Assembly (NCBI RefSeq): GCF_016722925.1
Contig: NZ_JAEQNC010000011.1
Coordinates: 1-64,000, forward strand
Direction of reading: 5' to 3'
Length of the DNA: 64,000 nucleotides
From: Phytoamicus setariae
GTDB lineage: Bacteria > Pseudomonadota > Alphaproteobacteria > Rhizobiales > Rhizobiaceae
The position numbers and the translations under genes were made by a program. A model generated the notes under the pieces. It was not told the DNA's origin and searched no databases. It worked only from the letters and a program-made list of their open reading frames with translations. Shown here one piece after another: positions 46,267 through 55,025 of this stretch; position 1 is the first letter of the stretch, and each line of letters opens with the position of its first letter.

Positions 46267-48636
46267 ATGCAGGAAACCGATTTACAAGCACCCAGGCTCA
46301 CGCCGCCGAGGCCGAGCATCGTGCTGCAGCCGGGGATATCCTCACTGCCTGCGGGAACCGAGCGATATCGCGTGCGCGGTGCTGGCTCGTTGGTCGTGCG
46401 CGTTGCCGCCGGCGACCGGGTACTGCTGACAGACATCGAGGGCTGTCAGCCCTGCGAAGTGACGTTCGTCGATGCCACGGGCGCGTTCGACGCCAGTGGA
46501 CTGGGCTCGAAATTCACCAACTCCGCCGAGGGGCTGAAATCCATCCTCGCATCGAGCGATCCGAGCGCAGCCCGAACATTGGCTGCCTTGCGTCGCCGCG
46601 GAGTCGATCTTGCCCAGGCCGGGGCCTTACGGCTTTTTGGCGCTTTCAGCGCACCTGGCAGCAACGCCGATCTGATCGTAAGCCGGGAAGGGCTGCTGAT
46701 CGTGGCGGCGCCTGGAAGCGCCATGTTGCCAGATGGACAGGACACCAGCACGCCTATCGAAGTCCGCATCGCGCACAGCCACTTCGAGCGTTCCTACGAA
46801 TCGCTGTTGCCCGAACCGATCGCCGATCCCATTCAGGATCTGCGCGTCCGCGCCGCCACCGCATCCGCCTATTTCGTGCGGGCCGGCGAGTTCATCCAGA
46901 TCATCGACGTGTCGGGCCGGCAATGTACAGATTTTCAGGCATTTGCCGCCCGCAAGGTCGACAAGGGGCTGGATCTCGCACTCGATTCCACCATTACCCG
47001 CACGCTGCTCGGTCGCTCCTATCCGATGCCCGGGCTGCCGTCGAAGGCGTTCGACCGGGAGTTCGAACCGCTTGTGGAGATCGTGCAGGATACCGTCGGC
47101 CGCCACGACGCCTTCGCCACGGCCTGCAACTCGCGCTACTATGACGACATGGGCTATCCCGGCCATGTCAACTGCACCGACAATTTCAATGCGGTGCTGG
47201 CGCCTTACGGTGTTGCTCCGCGCAAGGGCTGGGAAGCGATCAACTATTTCTACAACACCAATATCGACCACAACAACCAGCTCTATCTCGACGAGCCGTG
47301 GTCGCGCCCCGGCGACTATGTGTTGATGCGGGCGCTGACGGATCTTGTCTGCGTCTCCTCTTCCTGCCCCGACGACATCGATGCCGCCAATGGCTGGAAC
47401 CCGACCGACATCCACGTCCGGACATTCTCGGACAAACAGAAATTCTCCAGAGCGGTAGCTTATCGAATGACCCCAGATGCCGACGCCGAACTGACGCGGG
47501 AAACCGCATTCCATCCACGTTTTTCTGAAATGACCCGCGATTTCGCCGAATATCGCGGTTACTGGCTTGCCAACCGCTTCACGTCGACAGGACCGATCGA
47601 GGAATATTGGGCTTGTCGCGAGGCGGCGGTGATTACCGACCTGTCGCCGCTGCGCAAATTCGAGGTGACTGGCCCGGATGCCGAAGCACTGCTGCAATAT
47701 TGCCTGACGCGCGACGTGCGCAAGCTTTCGACCGGTCAGGTCGTCTATTCGGCCATGTGCTACGAACATGGCGGCATGATCGACGACGGCACCTTGTTCC
47801 GGCTCGGTGACAACAATTTCCGCTGGATTGGTGGTGACGACCAGAGCGGCATCTGGCTACGCCAGCAAGCCGAAAAAATGGGCTATCGTGCCTGGGTGCG
47901 CTCCTCGACAGACCAGATGCACAACATCGCCGTCCAGGGCCCCAAGAGCCGCGAAATCCTGAAAGATATCGTCTGGACCGCGCCGAAACAGCCGACCATT
48001 TCGGAACTGGAATGGTTCCGCTTCGCCGTCGGCCGCATCGGCGGCTTCGAGGGCGTGCCCATCGTCGTCTCCCGCACCGGCTATACCGGTGAACTCGGTT
48101 ATGAAATCTTCTGCCATCCGAAAGACGCCGTCGCTGTGTTCGATGCGGTATGGCAGGCTGGCGAACCGCATGGACTGAAGCCGCTGGGTCTTGAGGCACT
48201 TGACATGGTTCGCATCGAGGCGGGGCTGATTTTTGCCCATCACGAGTTTACCGACCAGACCGATCCCTTCGAAGCCGGCATCGGCTTCACGGTTCCGCTT
48301 AAATCAAAGGGAGACGATTTCATCGGCCGCGATGCGCTGATCAAACGCAAGGAAAATCCGCGCCACATCCTTGTTGGACTCGATATCGATTCAACGGAAG
48401 GCGCGGGCCACGGGGATTGCATCCATATCGGCCGGGCGCAGGTCGGCGTCGTGACCTCGGCAATGCGCTCGCCGATCCTGAAGAAGTCCATCGCACTGGC
48501 ACGCGTTGAAGCGATCCATGCCGCAGTGGGCACGGAAGTCGAGATCGGCAAATTGGATGGCCACCAGAAGCGGCTGCCAGCCGTGATCGTTCCGTTGTCG
48601 CACTATGATCCGCAGAAGACACGGCCGCGCAGCTGA
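46267..48636 (+). CDS. tdm: Trimethylamine N-oxide demethylase Tdm (DUF1989 + GcvT domains)
   Basis: A 789-residue cytoplasmic enzyme converting TMAO to dimethylamine plus formaldehyde, with the formaldehyde captured on tetrahydrofolate. The N-terminal half contains DUF1989 (about 190-385). Its Zn site is predicted at C287, C303 and C367 (ATACNS, VNCTDN, SSSCPDD). These spacings of 16 and 64 match those I recall for the Methylocella silvestris enzyme (C263, C279, C343). The C-terminal half (about 420-780) is GcvT N- and C-domain, with SRTGYTGELGYEIF and GLEALDMVRIEAGLIFA. The ATG follows GGGAGG. It is divergent from the APC permease gene and convergent with the PAS/MCP gene. Confidence 0.88.
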   Translation: MQETDLQAPRLTPPRPSIVLQPGISSLPAGTERYRVRGAGSLVVRVAAGDRVLLTDIEGCQPCEVTFVDATGAFDASGLGSKFTNSAEGLKSILASSDPSAARTLAALRRRGVDLAQAGALRLFGAFSAPGSNADLIVSREGLLIVAAPGSAMLPDGQDTSTPIEVRIAHSHFERSYESLLPEPIADPIQDLRVRAATASAYFVRAGEFIQIIDVSGRQCTDFQAFAARKVDKGLDLALDSTITRTLLGRSYPMPGLPSKAFDREFEPLVEIVQDTVGRHDAFATACNSRYYDDMGYPGHVNCTDNFNAVLAPYGVAPRKGWEAINYFYNTNIDHNNQLYLDEPWSRPGDYVLMRALTDLVCVSSSCPDDIDAANGWNPTDIHVRTFSDKQKFSRAVAYRMTPDADAELTRETAFHPRFSEMTRDFAEYRGYWLANRFTSTGPIEEYWACREAAVITDLSPLRKFEVTGPDAEALLQYCLTRDVRKLSTGQVVYSAMCYEHGGMIDDGTLFRLGDNNFRWIGGDDQSGIWLRQQAEKMGYRAWVRSSTDQMHNIAVQGPKSREILKDIVWTAPKQPTISELEWFRFAVGRIGGFEGVPIVVSRTGYTGELGYEIFCHPKDAVAVFDAVWQAGEPHGLKPLGLEALDMVRIEAGLIFAHHEFTDQTDPFEAGIGFTVPLKSKGDDFIGRDALIKRKENPRHILVGLDIDSTEGAGHGDCIHIGRAQVGVVTSAMRSPILKKSIALARVEAIHAAVGTEVEIGKLDGHQKRLPAVIVPLSHYDPQKTRPRS

Positions 48637-48695
48637 CGCCGGAAATGCCCTTTGCAGATAGCTGCAGAGGGCTCCGGATTGATCAGGGATGAAAA

Positions 48696-49295
48696 TCAGG
48701 CCGACCTGCGCTGCGCCGAAGCGATCGCGCGTGCGGTGGTTTCCGAGTCGTTGGCGAGATTGCGCATTTCAGTCGCCAGCACGGCAAAGCCTTGCCCGGC
48801 AGCCCCAGCGCGCGCCGCCTCGATGCCGGCATTGACGGCAAGCAGCTTCAGATAGCGCAGCGAATGCAGAATCTCGCCGGTCCGCGACGCGGTAATCCGC
48901 ATGTCGGCTGTCTGCTCGTCCAGGCGCTGATAAAGCGATTCGATATTGATGATGCTGCCTTCGAGATACAGCAGTTGGCCGTCATCGCCCCAGACGCCGC
49001 CGCCGGTTTCGGTAACCCAGATGTAGTGCCCCTTCTGATGACGGATGCGATACTCCATCGTCCAGTCGGTCTTGGTATCGAGTGCCTTGCCCACGGCCTC
49101 GTCCATGCGCGGCACATCTTCCTCGCACATGATTGACGTAAATGTCCTGATGGTGTTGCCGACGATCTCGGCGGCTGGGTAGCCGAAAATTCGGGAAATC
49201 CCGTCCGTCATCTCGAGCATTGTATAGTTTTCATCCGCACGGCACCTGTAAAGGAATCCGTTCATGCGACCAAGAACGCTGTTTTGAAAATCCAT
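48696..49295 (-). CDS. Short soluble PAS-MCP protein (truncated chemoreceptor-like)
   Basis: A 199-residue cytoplasmic protein. A PAS domain (about residues 10-120, with MTDGISRIFGYPAAEIVG, GHYIWVTETGGGVW and a PAC-like LYLEGSIINI) is followed by a short helical segment. That segment resembles the tip of the MCP signalling hairpin (LLAVNAGIEAARAGAAGQGFAVLATEMRNLA). It lacks transmembrane helices, a HAMP domain and most of both signalling-domain arms. The canonical IAxQTNLLALNA is replaced by LRYLKLLAVNA. The preferred start is the ATG at 49295; a GTG at 49304 is alternative. It lies between tdm and tmm, so a sensory role tied to methylated amines is plausible but unproven. Confidence 0.75.
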   Translation of the reverse strand: MDFQNSVLGRMNGFLYRCRADENYTMLEMTDGISRIFGYPAAEIVGNTIRTFTSIMCEEDVPRMDEAVGKALDTKTDWTMEYRIRHQKGHYIWVTETGGGVWGDDGQLLYLEGSIINIESLYQRLDEQTADMRITASRTGEILHSLRYLKLLAVNAGIEAARAGAAGQGFAVLATEMRNLANDSETTARAIASAQRRSA

Positions 49296-49441
49296 GGGTA
49301 CCACGTGAAATTAGATCAAGGATATAATCATCAGGAAGTATTGTCGAATGTGGATAATAATTTCTTACTATGCGTATGCTTTGCTTCGACAAAATGATGA
49401 ATTTCAGTCTTTCATGAGGCGCATATATCGCCTCGCAATAC

Positions 49442-49477
49442 GAAAAGGCGCGCCCCTCGTGCGATGGGGACGCGCCT
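49442..49477 (-). terminator. Terminator of the dmm-tmm operon
   Basis: AGGCGCGCCCC (49446-49456) pairs with GGGGACGCGCCT (49466-49477), an 11-bp stem with one bulged A and a loop of 9 nt. On the minus strand it is followed by TTTTCG. It lies about 50 nt after the tmm stop. Confidence 0.75.
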
Positions 49478-49527
49478 GATTCTTCTCTAGCTCGAAAGAT
49501 TTAACTCCGGGCGGGTAGAAACTCGCC

Positions 49528-50865
49528 CTAGTTCTTCAGATAGGCCTCCATGGAATCATCAAGTTCCTCCAGCCAAGGGGTATGATGCTTGGGCGACATC
49601 GTGCCGGTCATCAGAGATCTATAGGAATTGTTGCGGAAGCCCATGATGTCTTCCGCCTTGTGGTGTTCCCACTGCATGAACGTCTTGTTGGTGCCCTGGA
49701 TATCGAAGCTCGGATAATCCGTCGCATCGATCAGTTCCTGCACATAGTCGCCCTGGAACCAGATCATCTGTTCGGCATCTTCCAGCGTCTCCTCGCGGGC
49801 ACGCCACTTGTCGAAATCCGCCTTGAGTTCGGCTTCCGCCGGCAGTTCGATACGACCGAGGATGAGGTCGCGGACATACCAGGCCTGGGCATCGAACATG
49901 TTGAATGTATAGAACTGGTCCTGCATGCCGAGATAGAAAAGCTTCGGGTTGTTCTCGAACACCACCCCCTTGTGCAGCATGTCCGACCACAGGCGGTTTG
50001 CCGTCTTCAAACGCAGTGAATCCGGCAGGAACGGGAAGTGATGCAGGTATCCCGTGCACAGGATCAGCGCGTCGATTTCCTTGCTTGACCCGTCCTTGAA
50101 ATAGGCCGTCTTGCCCTTCAGATGGGTGATCAGCGGCCGCTCCTCGAAGCGTTCTGGCCAATTGAAACCCATAGGCTTGGAGCGATAGGTGGTCGTCACC
50201 GACCTGGCGCCATATTTCCAGCACTGCGAACCGATGTCTTCAGCCGAATAGGACCGGCCGACAAGAAGCACGTCCTTATCCTTGAATTCGCGGGCATCGC
50301 GGAAATCATGGGCATGCAGCACGCGGCCATTGAAGCTCTCGACACCCTCGAAATAAGGTACGTGCGGCGTCGAAAAGTGACCGGATGCCACGACGACATG
50401 GTCGAATTCCTCATCATACATCACGTCTTTGACACGGTCGTGCGCCGTGACCGTGAACTTCTGCGTCTCTTCGTCGAAATTGACCATGCGGACCGGCGTA
50501 TTGAAGCGCACCCAGTCCTTGACGTTGGCCTTCTCGACCCGACCCTTGATGTAATCCCAGAGCACGGCGCGCGGCGGGTAGGAGGCGATCGGCTGGCCGA
50601 AATGCTCCTCAAAGGAATAGTCTGCGAATTCGAGGCATTCCTTCGGACCGTTCGACCAGAGATAGCGATACATCGAACCGTGTACCGGCTCGCCATATTG
50701 ATCGAGACCGGTGCGCCAGGTGTAGTTCCACAGACCGCCCCAATCCGCCTGCTTTTCGAAACAGACTATCTCCGGGATTTTTGCACCCTTTTGGGCGGCC
50801 GATTGAAATGCTCGCAATTGCGCCGTGCCGGAAGGGCCGGCTCCGATAACTGCTACTCTGGTCAT
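49528..50865 (-). CDS. tmm: Trimethylamine monooxygenase Tmm (flavin-containing monooxygenase)
   Basis: A 445-residue bacterial class B flavin monooxygenase oxidising trimethylamine to TMAO with NADPH and O2. The FAD-binding site is GAGPSG (8-13). The FMO identity motif is [11 protein letters not shown] (178-188), the NADPH site is GRSYSAED (203-210), and [11 protein letters not shown] is the conserved distal motif. Long stretches ([48 protein letters not shown]) match the Methylophaga and Methylocella enzymes as I know them, making this more specific than a generic FMO. It is the last gene of the dmmD-dmmA-dmmC-dmmB-tmm operon and is preceded by AAAGGGA. Confidence 0.93.
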   Translation of the reverse strand: MTRVAVIGAGPSGTAQLRAFQSAAQKGAKIPEIVCFEKQADWGGLWNYTWRTGLDQYGEPVHGSMYRYLWSNGPKECLEFADYSFEEHFGQPIASYPPRAVLWDYIKGRVEKANVKDWVRFNTPVRMVNFDEETQKFTVTAHDRVKDVMYDEEFDHVVVASGHFSTPHVPYFEGVESFNGRVLHAHDFRDAREFKDKDVLLVGRSYSAEDIGSQCWKYGARSVTTTYRSKPMGFNWPERFEERPLITHLKGKTAYFKDGSSKEIDALILCTGYLHHFPFLPDSLRLKTANRLWSDMLHKGVVFENNPKLFYLGMQDQFYTFNMFDAQAWYVRDLILGRIELPAEAELKADFDKWRAREETLEDAEQMIWFQGDYVQELIDATDYPSFDIQGTNKTFMQWEHHKAEDIMGFRNNSYRSLMTGTMSPKHHTPWLEELDDSMEAYLKN

Positions 50866-50915
50866 GAAACGTTCCCTTTATTGATTATGCGTATTCCAAT
50901 TGGCGCTTGCGGCAA

Positions 50916-51956
50916 TCAATCCGGCGAAAACCCGGGGCTCGTCGGTGCGCCGTCATCGTATTTCGAAAGCCAGTCGATCGTCGCTTCGCGATAGCGTGTC
51001 AGTCCCTTGTAATCGATGAGCTCGGGCGGCAATGTGCGCAGTACACGCGGCAGCCGCCGAGCCCATTTCGGCACCGTAACGATCTCGTTCATGTTCATCA
51101 GGTAGCAGCGGATGACGAACAGCATGGCGTTGGAGCGCGGCAGGCGCCACAGCGTCTGCAGTTCCACGCGCAGATGCACCTTTTCGCCGACATTTTCCGG
51201 CGTCACCGTCGCCCGGTCCGTTCCCCATTTCGGATAGTTTTCCGGGCTGGTGTCGAGGCGCGGGTTGATCGTCATCGTCCAGTTGAAGCGGCGAACCGGC
51301 TTGCCCTGCTGCAGGTTCAACAGGAACTTCAGCGCGCGCTCGAACACGCCGATCTGGTGGGCGAGCGGCACCGGCCCGTGCCATTCCATGAAATTCATGC
51401 CGATATCGAAATCGAGCGACCAGTCCGCCTGCGTGGTCACCATGCCGGCATCCATCCACAGATTGCCGTCGCGCTGGTCGACGATGCAGAAGTCGCCTTG
51501 CGCCTGCCGGGTGATGTATTCCATCGGCTCATAGGGCAGGGTGGAACGATCGCCGAAGGTGAATGTATCGTCGATCCCGAGCGGTCGGTTGATCCACCGC
51601 CATTGATCACCGTTCCGGATCAGGGTGAAGTGCTCCGGATAGCCCGCGGCTTGCTGCTCCATCAGCAGCTCCAGCGTATCCCATTGCGCCGCCATCATGT
51701 GTGGCAGAGCCTGACAGCGCAGCGGGTCTTCCTTCAGCACCAGTGCCCGGTCGCGCATCTCGGAAATGTAGTGCTCATCGACGTCGATCAGGCTTTCGTA
51801 CACCGTATTCTTGGCGCCCAGCACATGCGGTTCCATATTGACGGCGTACATGTAGTCGTCGCGGTCGAAAGGAAAGGGAAAACGCCTGATGTTTTCCGGA
51901 CTGTTGCGATAGGTGAAGTCATCGCGAAAAGTCTCTTGCTTGAACATGATTGCCAT
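50916..51956 (-). CDS. dmmB: DUF3445 heme-dependent oxidative N-demethylase, dimethylamine monooxygenase subunit
   Basis: A 346-residue protein of the DUF3445 (heme-dependent oxidative N-demethylase) family. Typical family segments are RFPFPFDRDDYMYAVNMEP near the N-terminus, the Trp-rich GDQWRWINRPLGIDD, and RFNWTMTINPRLDTSP. It is predicted to be the oxygenase component that N-demethylates dimethylamine to monomethylamine. The ATG at 51956 follows GGGGA; a TTG at 51962 and an ATG at 51947 are alternatives. It lies between the ferredoxin reductase gene and tmm. The family is clear, but which Dmm letter this subunit has in published systems is from memory and may be swapped. Confidence 0.8.
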   Translation of the reverse strand: MAIMFKQETFRDDFTYRNSPENIRRFPFPFDRDDYMYAVNMEPHVLGAKNTVYESLIDVDEHYISEMRDRALVLKEDPLRCQALPHMMAAQWDTLELLMEQQAAGYPEHFTLIRNGDQWRWINRPLGIDDTFTFGDRSTLPYEPMEYITRQAQGDFCIVDQRDGNLWMDAGMVTTQADWSLDFDIGMNFMEWHGPVPLAHQIGVFERALKFLLNLQQGKPVRRFNWTMTINPRLDTSPENYPKWGTDRATVTPENVGEKVHLRVELQTLWRLPRSNAMLFVIRCYLMNMNEIVTVPKWARRLPRVLRTLPPELIDYKGLTRYREATIDWLSKYDDGAPTSPGFSPD

Positions 51957-51986
51957 TCGCAAATTCCCCTATTTTTATTTTGCCGG

Positions 51987-52952
51987 CTAAAGGTCCAGTG
52001 CCAGCGACTTTCCCTGGAAGCGCGACACGCAGACCATGATCTTGCGCCCAGCCGCCTTTTCCTCTTGCGTAAGATAAATATCGTTGTGCTGAAGCGTGCC
52101 GTCGCAGCGAACCACGGCAGTCTCGCACTGGCCGCAGGCGCCGCCGCGGCACATGTAGGGCGCGTCCACACCTGCCTCCTCGACCGCTTCGAGAATGCTC
52201 TGGTGATCGCCAACGGTGACGGTCTTGCCCGACCGCGTCAGTTCGACTGCGAACTTCTCGCCCGGCGGCGGCGCAAGAAAGCGCTCCGAATGCAGGTTCT
52301 CCTTCGGCCAGCCCGCGTCACGGGCGGTGCGAAGACAGAAATCGCTCATGCCGGCGGGGCCGCAGACATAAAAGTGTGTGCCGAGCGGCTGGTTGTCGAG
52401 AATGTCAGCAAGGGGAATCCGGCCCCCTTCCTCGTCGACATAGACCTTGATCCGCTCGGGTCCGTATTCGTCGATCAGTTCCCGCCAATAAGCGCCATGA
52501 CTGCGAGAGCGGATGGCATAATGCAGTTCAAAAGCCGTGTTGCTGCGATGAAACTGCGACATCATCGCCAAAAATGGCGTTATCCCGATGCCACCCGCGA
52601 CCAGGATATGTTTACGGCCGCGCGCGTCAGCGGGAAAAAGATTGACCGGCTGGCTGATCGTCAGATGGTCGCCTTCCCGCACCTGTTCGTGCATGAAGGC
52701 CGAGCCGCCTCGTGATTCCTCGACCCGTAGCACGCTGATCTCGTAAGCCGAAGGATCATGCGGTGCCGACATTAGCGAGTAGGGATTGCGCCGCATGTGT
52801 CCGTCGCCGCGCATGGTGACGACGACATGCGCGCCCGCCGAAAAGATCGGCAAGGCCTGTCCATCCGTCCGCTCAAAACGGAAGCGCTTGATCTTGTCGG
52901 TGACCGGCGTGACCCGAGCCACGCGCACCGGGATATCCGCATTGATACTCAC
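51987..52952 (-). CDS. dmmC: Ferredoxin-NAD(P)H oxidoreductase component of dimethylamine monooxygenase
   Basis: A 321-residue phthalate-dioxygenase-reductase/VanB-type electron transfer protein. The FMN/FAD-binding barrel (about 1-100, with RRNPYSLMSAP) is followed by an NAD(P)-binding domain (HILVAGGIGITPFLAMM). The C-terminal [2Fe-2S] ferredoxin domain has cysteines in MCRGGACGQCET and, about 30 residues later, in MVCVSR. It would deliver electrons from NAD(P)H to the DUF3445 oxygenase. It starts with GTG at 52952, overlapping the dmmA stop (GTGA). Confidence 0.87.
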   Translation of the reverse strand: MSINADIPVRVARVTPVTDKIKRFRFERTDGQALPIFSAGAHVVVTMRGDGHMRRNPYSLMSAPHDPSAYEISVLRVEESRGGSAFMHEQVREGDHLTISQPVNLFPADARGRKHILVAGGIGITPFLAMMSQFHRSNTAFELHYAIRSRSHGAYWRELIDEYGPERIKVYVDEEGGRIPLADILDNQPLGTHFYVCGPAGMSDFCLRTARDAGWPKENLHSERFLAPPPGEKFAVELTRSGKTVTVGDHQSILEAVEEAGVDAPYMCRGGACGQCETAVVRCDGTLQHNDIYLTQEEKAAGRKIMVCVSRFQGKSLALDL

Positions 52953-53548
52953 GTAAACAATTCCTCCGGTTCCGGCGCGGTGCCGGGCTCTTCCGCATCG
53001 ATGTTGACCCCCTGGAAGGCGGCGAGCCTGCGGGAATAATGGTCACGCACCAGCAGGGAGAGGCCGCAATGGCTGCAGTTGAACGGGCTGACTGTGACGT
53101 TCTCCGTCGTACCCTTGCAATGTACGCACTGAACACGCCGCGCCAGCGATCCCCGATGTTCCGATACAATCGATCGGTAATCCATGCCGAAATCGATGCC
53201 GAGGCCCATCGCCTGACCAATGAAGCCCTCCGTTCCGGCCACATAGAGACGTGTGCCCATGGTCGCGTTGGTGAGCGAGCCTCTGAGGCGGAATAGCAGC
53301 GTCGCAATGGTCGGCGCCTGCCAACACTGATCGGCGCCTAGTGCGACGAGCGAACCGAAAGGATCCGTTTCACGTGAAGCACCCGCCGTGTAGAGGATCT
53401 CGCTGCGGGCGAGAACCTCCTTGTCTACCGTTTGCTCGAGAAGGGCGCGAGCACCTTCGCCTTCCAGTGCAAATATGTGCCGCTTGGCGTAGGGATCGAT
53501 CGTCAACCCCTCATAGACCGGGCGGCTTTTGATACCTTGAACGAGCAT
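52949..53548 (-). CDS. dmmA: DmmA-family small subunit with zinc-ribbon-like cysteines
   Basis: A 199-residue protein matching my recollection of the dimethylamine monooxygenase subunit DmmA family. The N-terminal about 135 residues are alpha/beta (HIFALEGEGARALLEQ, MGTRLYVAGTEGFIGQA). A C-terminal four-cysteine knuckle follows: C141 and C144 (CVHC), then C158 and C161 (CSHC), a zinc-ribbon or rubredoxin-like metal site, and an acidic tail. It is coupled to the reductase gene by a 4-nt overlap and starts about 12 nt after dmmD. Whether the metal site is structural or takes part in electron transfer cannot be told. Confidence 0.75.
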   Translation of the reverse strand: MLVQGIKSRPVYEGLTIDPYAKRHIFALEGEGARALLEQTVDKEVLARSEILYTAGASRETDPFGSLVALGADQCWQAPTIATLLFRLRGSLTNATMGTRLYVAGTEGFIGQAMGLGIDFGMDYRSIVSEHRGSLARRVQCVHCKGTTENVTVSPFNCSHCGLSLLVRDHYSRRLAAFQGVNIDAEEPGTAPEPEELFT

Positions 53549-53559
53549 GGCGCGCGCTC

Positions 53560-54693
53560 CTAGCCCTTGGCCGTCCGCTTCTTCTTTTCCGGATCGTCGA
53601 ACGTGATGGTGTGGGCAATCGCCTTGGCCTTGACGTTCTTGCCGCGCACTTCGAGCGGCACGCCCTGCTTGGCGACATCGACGTCCAGCCGCGCAATTGC
53701 CATCGATCGCTTCGTCAGCTTGGAGTAGCTCGGGCAGGTGATCACGCCGACCTTCTTGTCGCCGGCATAAACTTCGTCACCCAGATCGGTCGGACCATCG
53801 GCCTCGACCAGCAGGCCGAAGATCTTGAAGCGTTCCTTGCCCTTGAGCCGTGCATGCTCCTCTGCACCACGGAAGCCGGTCTTGCCCGGGCTGACGGTGA
53901 AGTCGAGACCAAGTTCCCAGAGGCTGTCGCCCGGAGGCTGGTCAGCAAACGGATACATCTGAGAATTGTCATAGGGATAAAACAGCAGGTAGCTTTCGAC
54001 CCGCAGCATATCCAGCACCGAGAAGCAGCAGGGCAGGATGCCCATGTCCTTGCCTTCGTCGAGGATGCGGTCCCAGACCATACCCGCATCCTGACCGCGA
54101 ACGAAGATCTCGTAGCCACGTTCGCCGGTATAGCCCGTGCGCGAAATCATCACCGGTGCGCCGAACAGCGTCGTCTGCATGTGATGGAAGTAATTGAGGT
54201 CGCGAATACCGGGCACGTGCTTGGCCAGGAAATCCACCGCGACCGGCCCCTGCAGCGACAGGTCGTGAAGATCGTCGTCAAACAGCACGGCGCAGTTGCG
54301 GCCGGCTGCCTGGCGGATGATTTCCTCATGCCCGGAACCGGAGCCATGCACCAGCATCCAGGAGTTCGGCCCTGTGCGATAAACGATGCAGTCGTCAGTG
54401 AACATGCCGCGATCGTTGAGCATGCAGGCATAGACAGAGCGACCAGGATAGATCTTGTTCATGTCCCGGGTGGTGATATAGTCGAGGACGGCGATGGCAT
54501 GCGGGCCGACCAGATGCACCTTCTTCAGTCCCGACACATCCATGAGGCCGGCCTTGGTGCGGACCGCGATATGTTCGGCATAGATGTCCTTGTCGTAGGT
54601 CCAGGCGGTACCCATACCGCTCCAGTCCTCGAGCTTGGAGCCCATTGCGCGGTGACGATCCGCGAGTGCCGAAAAACGCCAGCTGAGAGTCAT
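53560..54693 (-). CDS. dmmD: GcvT-like tetrahydrofolate-dependent aminomethyltransferase DmmD
   Basis: A 377-residue GcvT-family protein from the ATG at 54693 (MTLSWRFSALADRHRAMGSKL), with GGGGGA 7 nt upstream. Glycine-cleavage T motifs are visible (GLMDVSGLKKVHLVGP, SRTGYTGERGYEIFVRG, VLDMLRVESYLLFY, GFRGAEEHARLKGKERF). No gcvH or gcvP is nearby. First in the dmm-tmm operon, it is predicted to transfer the one-carbon unit released from dimethylamine to tetrahydrofolate, sparing the cell free formaldehyde. Confidence 0.85.
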   Translation of the reverse strand: MTLSWRFSALADRHRAMGSKLEDWSGMGTAWTYDKDIYAEHIAVRTKAGLMDVSGLKKVHLVGPHAIAVLDYITTRDMNKIYPGRSVYACMLNDRGMFTDDCIVYRTGPNSWMLVHGSGSGHEEIIRQAAGRNCAVLFDDDLHDLSLQGPVAVDFLAKHVPGIRDLNYFHHMQTTLFGAPVMISRTGYTGERGYEIFVRGQDAGMVWDRILDEGKDMGILPCCFSVLDMLRVESYLLFYPYDNSQMYPFADQPPGDSLWELGLDFTVSPGKTGFRGAEEHARLKGKERFKIFGLLVEADGPTDLGDEVYAGDKKVGVITCPSYSKLTKRSMAIARLDVDVAKQGVPLEVRGKNVKAKAIAHTITFDDPEKKKRTAKG

Positions 54694-55025
54694 TATCGTT
54701 CCCCCGATTATTTTACTCTGTGGAATATTTCTTTCCTGAGTATATTTAATTCTGGCCCGATGACAAGCGTGGCGGCCCCCAGAACAGGCAAAAAGCACAT
54801 GATGGAAAAACGCACCGCAAACACCTGAAATCAACGGCGTTGCGGATATATTAGGATGGCGATTCCCGCTTTTTTCTCGTGTTTTCTTGTCGTCCGAACC
54901 AAACTTTCGGCAACGCACGAATCATCGCGCCGGTTGCGGCATTGCCCGAGTCTCGTAATGTGCTAATTCAGAGCTTCGGCAATCGAGCTGCATCGTTGCC
55001 GACGCGAAAACAGGAGCCGAAAACC
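54694..55025. other. Divergent intergenic region dmmD / GST gene
   Basis: About 330 nt with no gene. It holds the dmmD promoter candidate and an upstream stretch of mixed composition. It is the only visible control region for the five-gene dmm-tmm operon, and no clear inverted-repeat operator was found by eye. Confidence 0.5.
54739..54766 (-). promoter_or_regulatory. Candidate promoter of the dmmD-tmm operon
   Basis: On the minus strand TTGTCA (54761-54766), 16 nt, TATACT (54739-54744): a near-consensus sigma-70 promoter, about 45 nt upstream of the dmmD start. Confidence 0.6.

Noticed and set aside
46267-47430. DUF1989 as part of a guanidine or urea carboxylase system
   Set aside because: The domain is fused to GcvT, has the Tdm cysteine spacing and sits with tmm and dmm genes. 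No carboxylase or guanidine riboswitch is present.
49349-49357. Perfect DnaA box (TTATCCACA on the minus strand) between tmm and the PAS-MCP gene; a near match at 30049
   Set aside because: Isolated single boxes occur by chance. There is no cluster, AT-rich unwinding region or origin-associated gene.
53560-54693. dmmD as the glycine-cleavage T protein
   Set aside because: No gcvH or gcvP adjoins it, and it heads an operon with dimethylamine monooxygenase genes.
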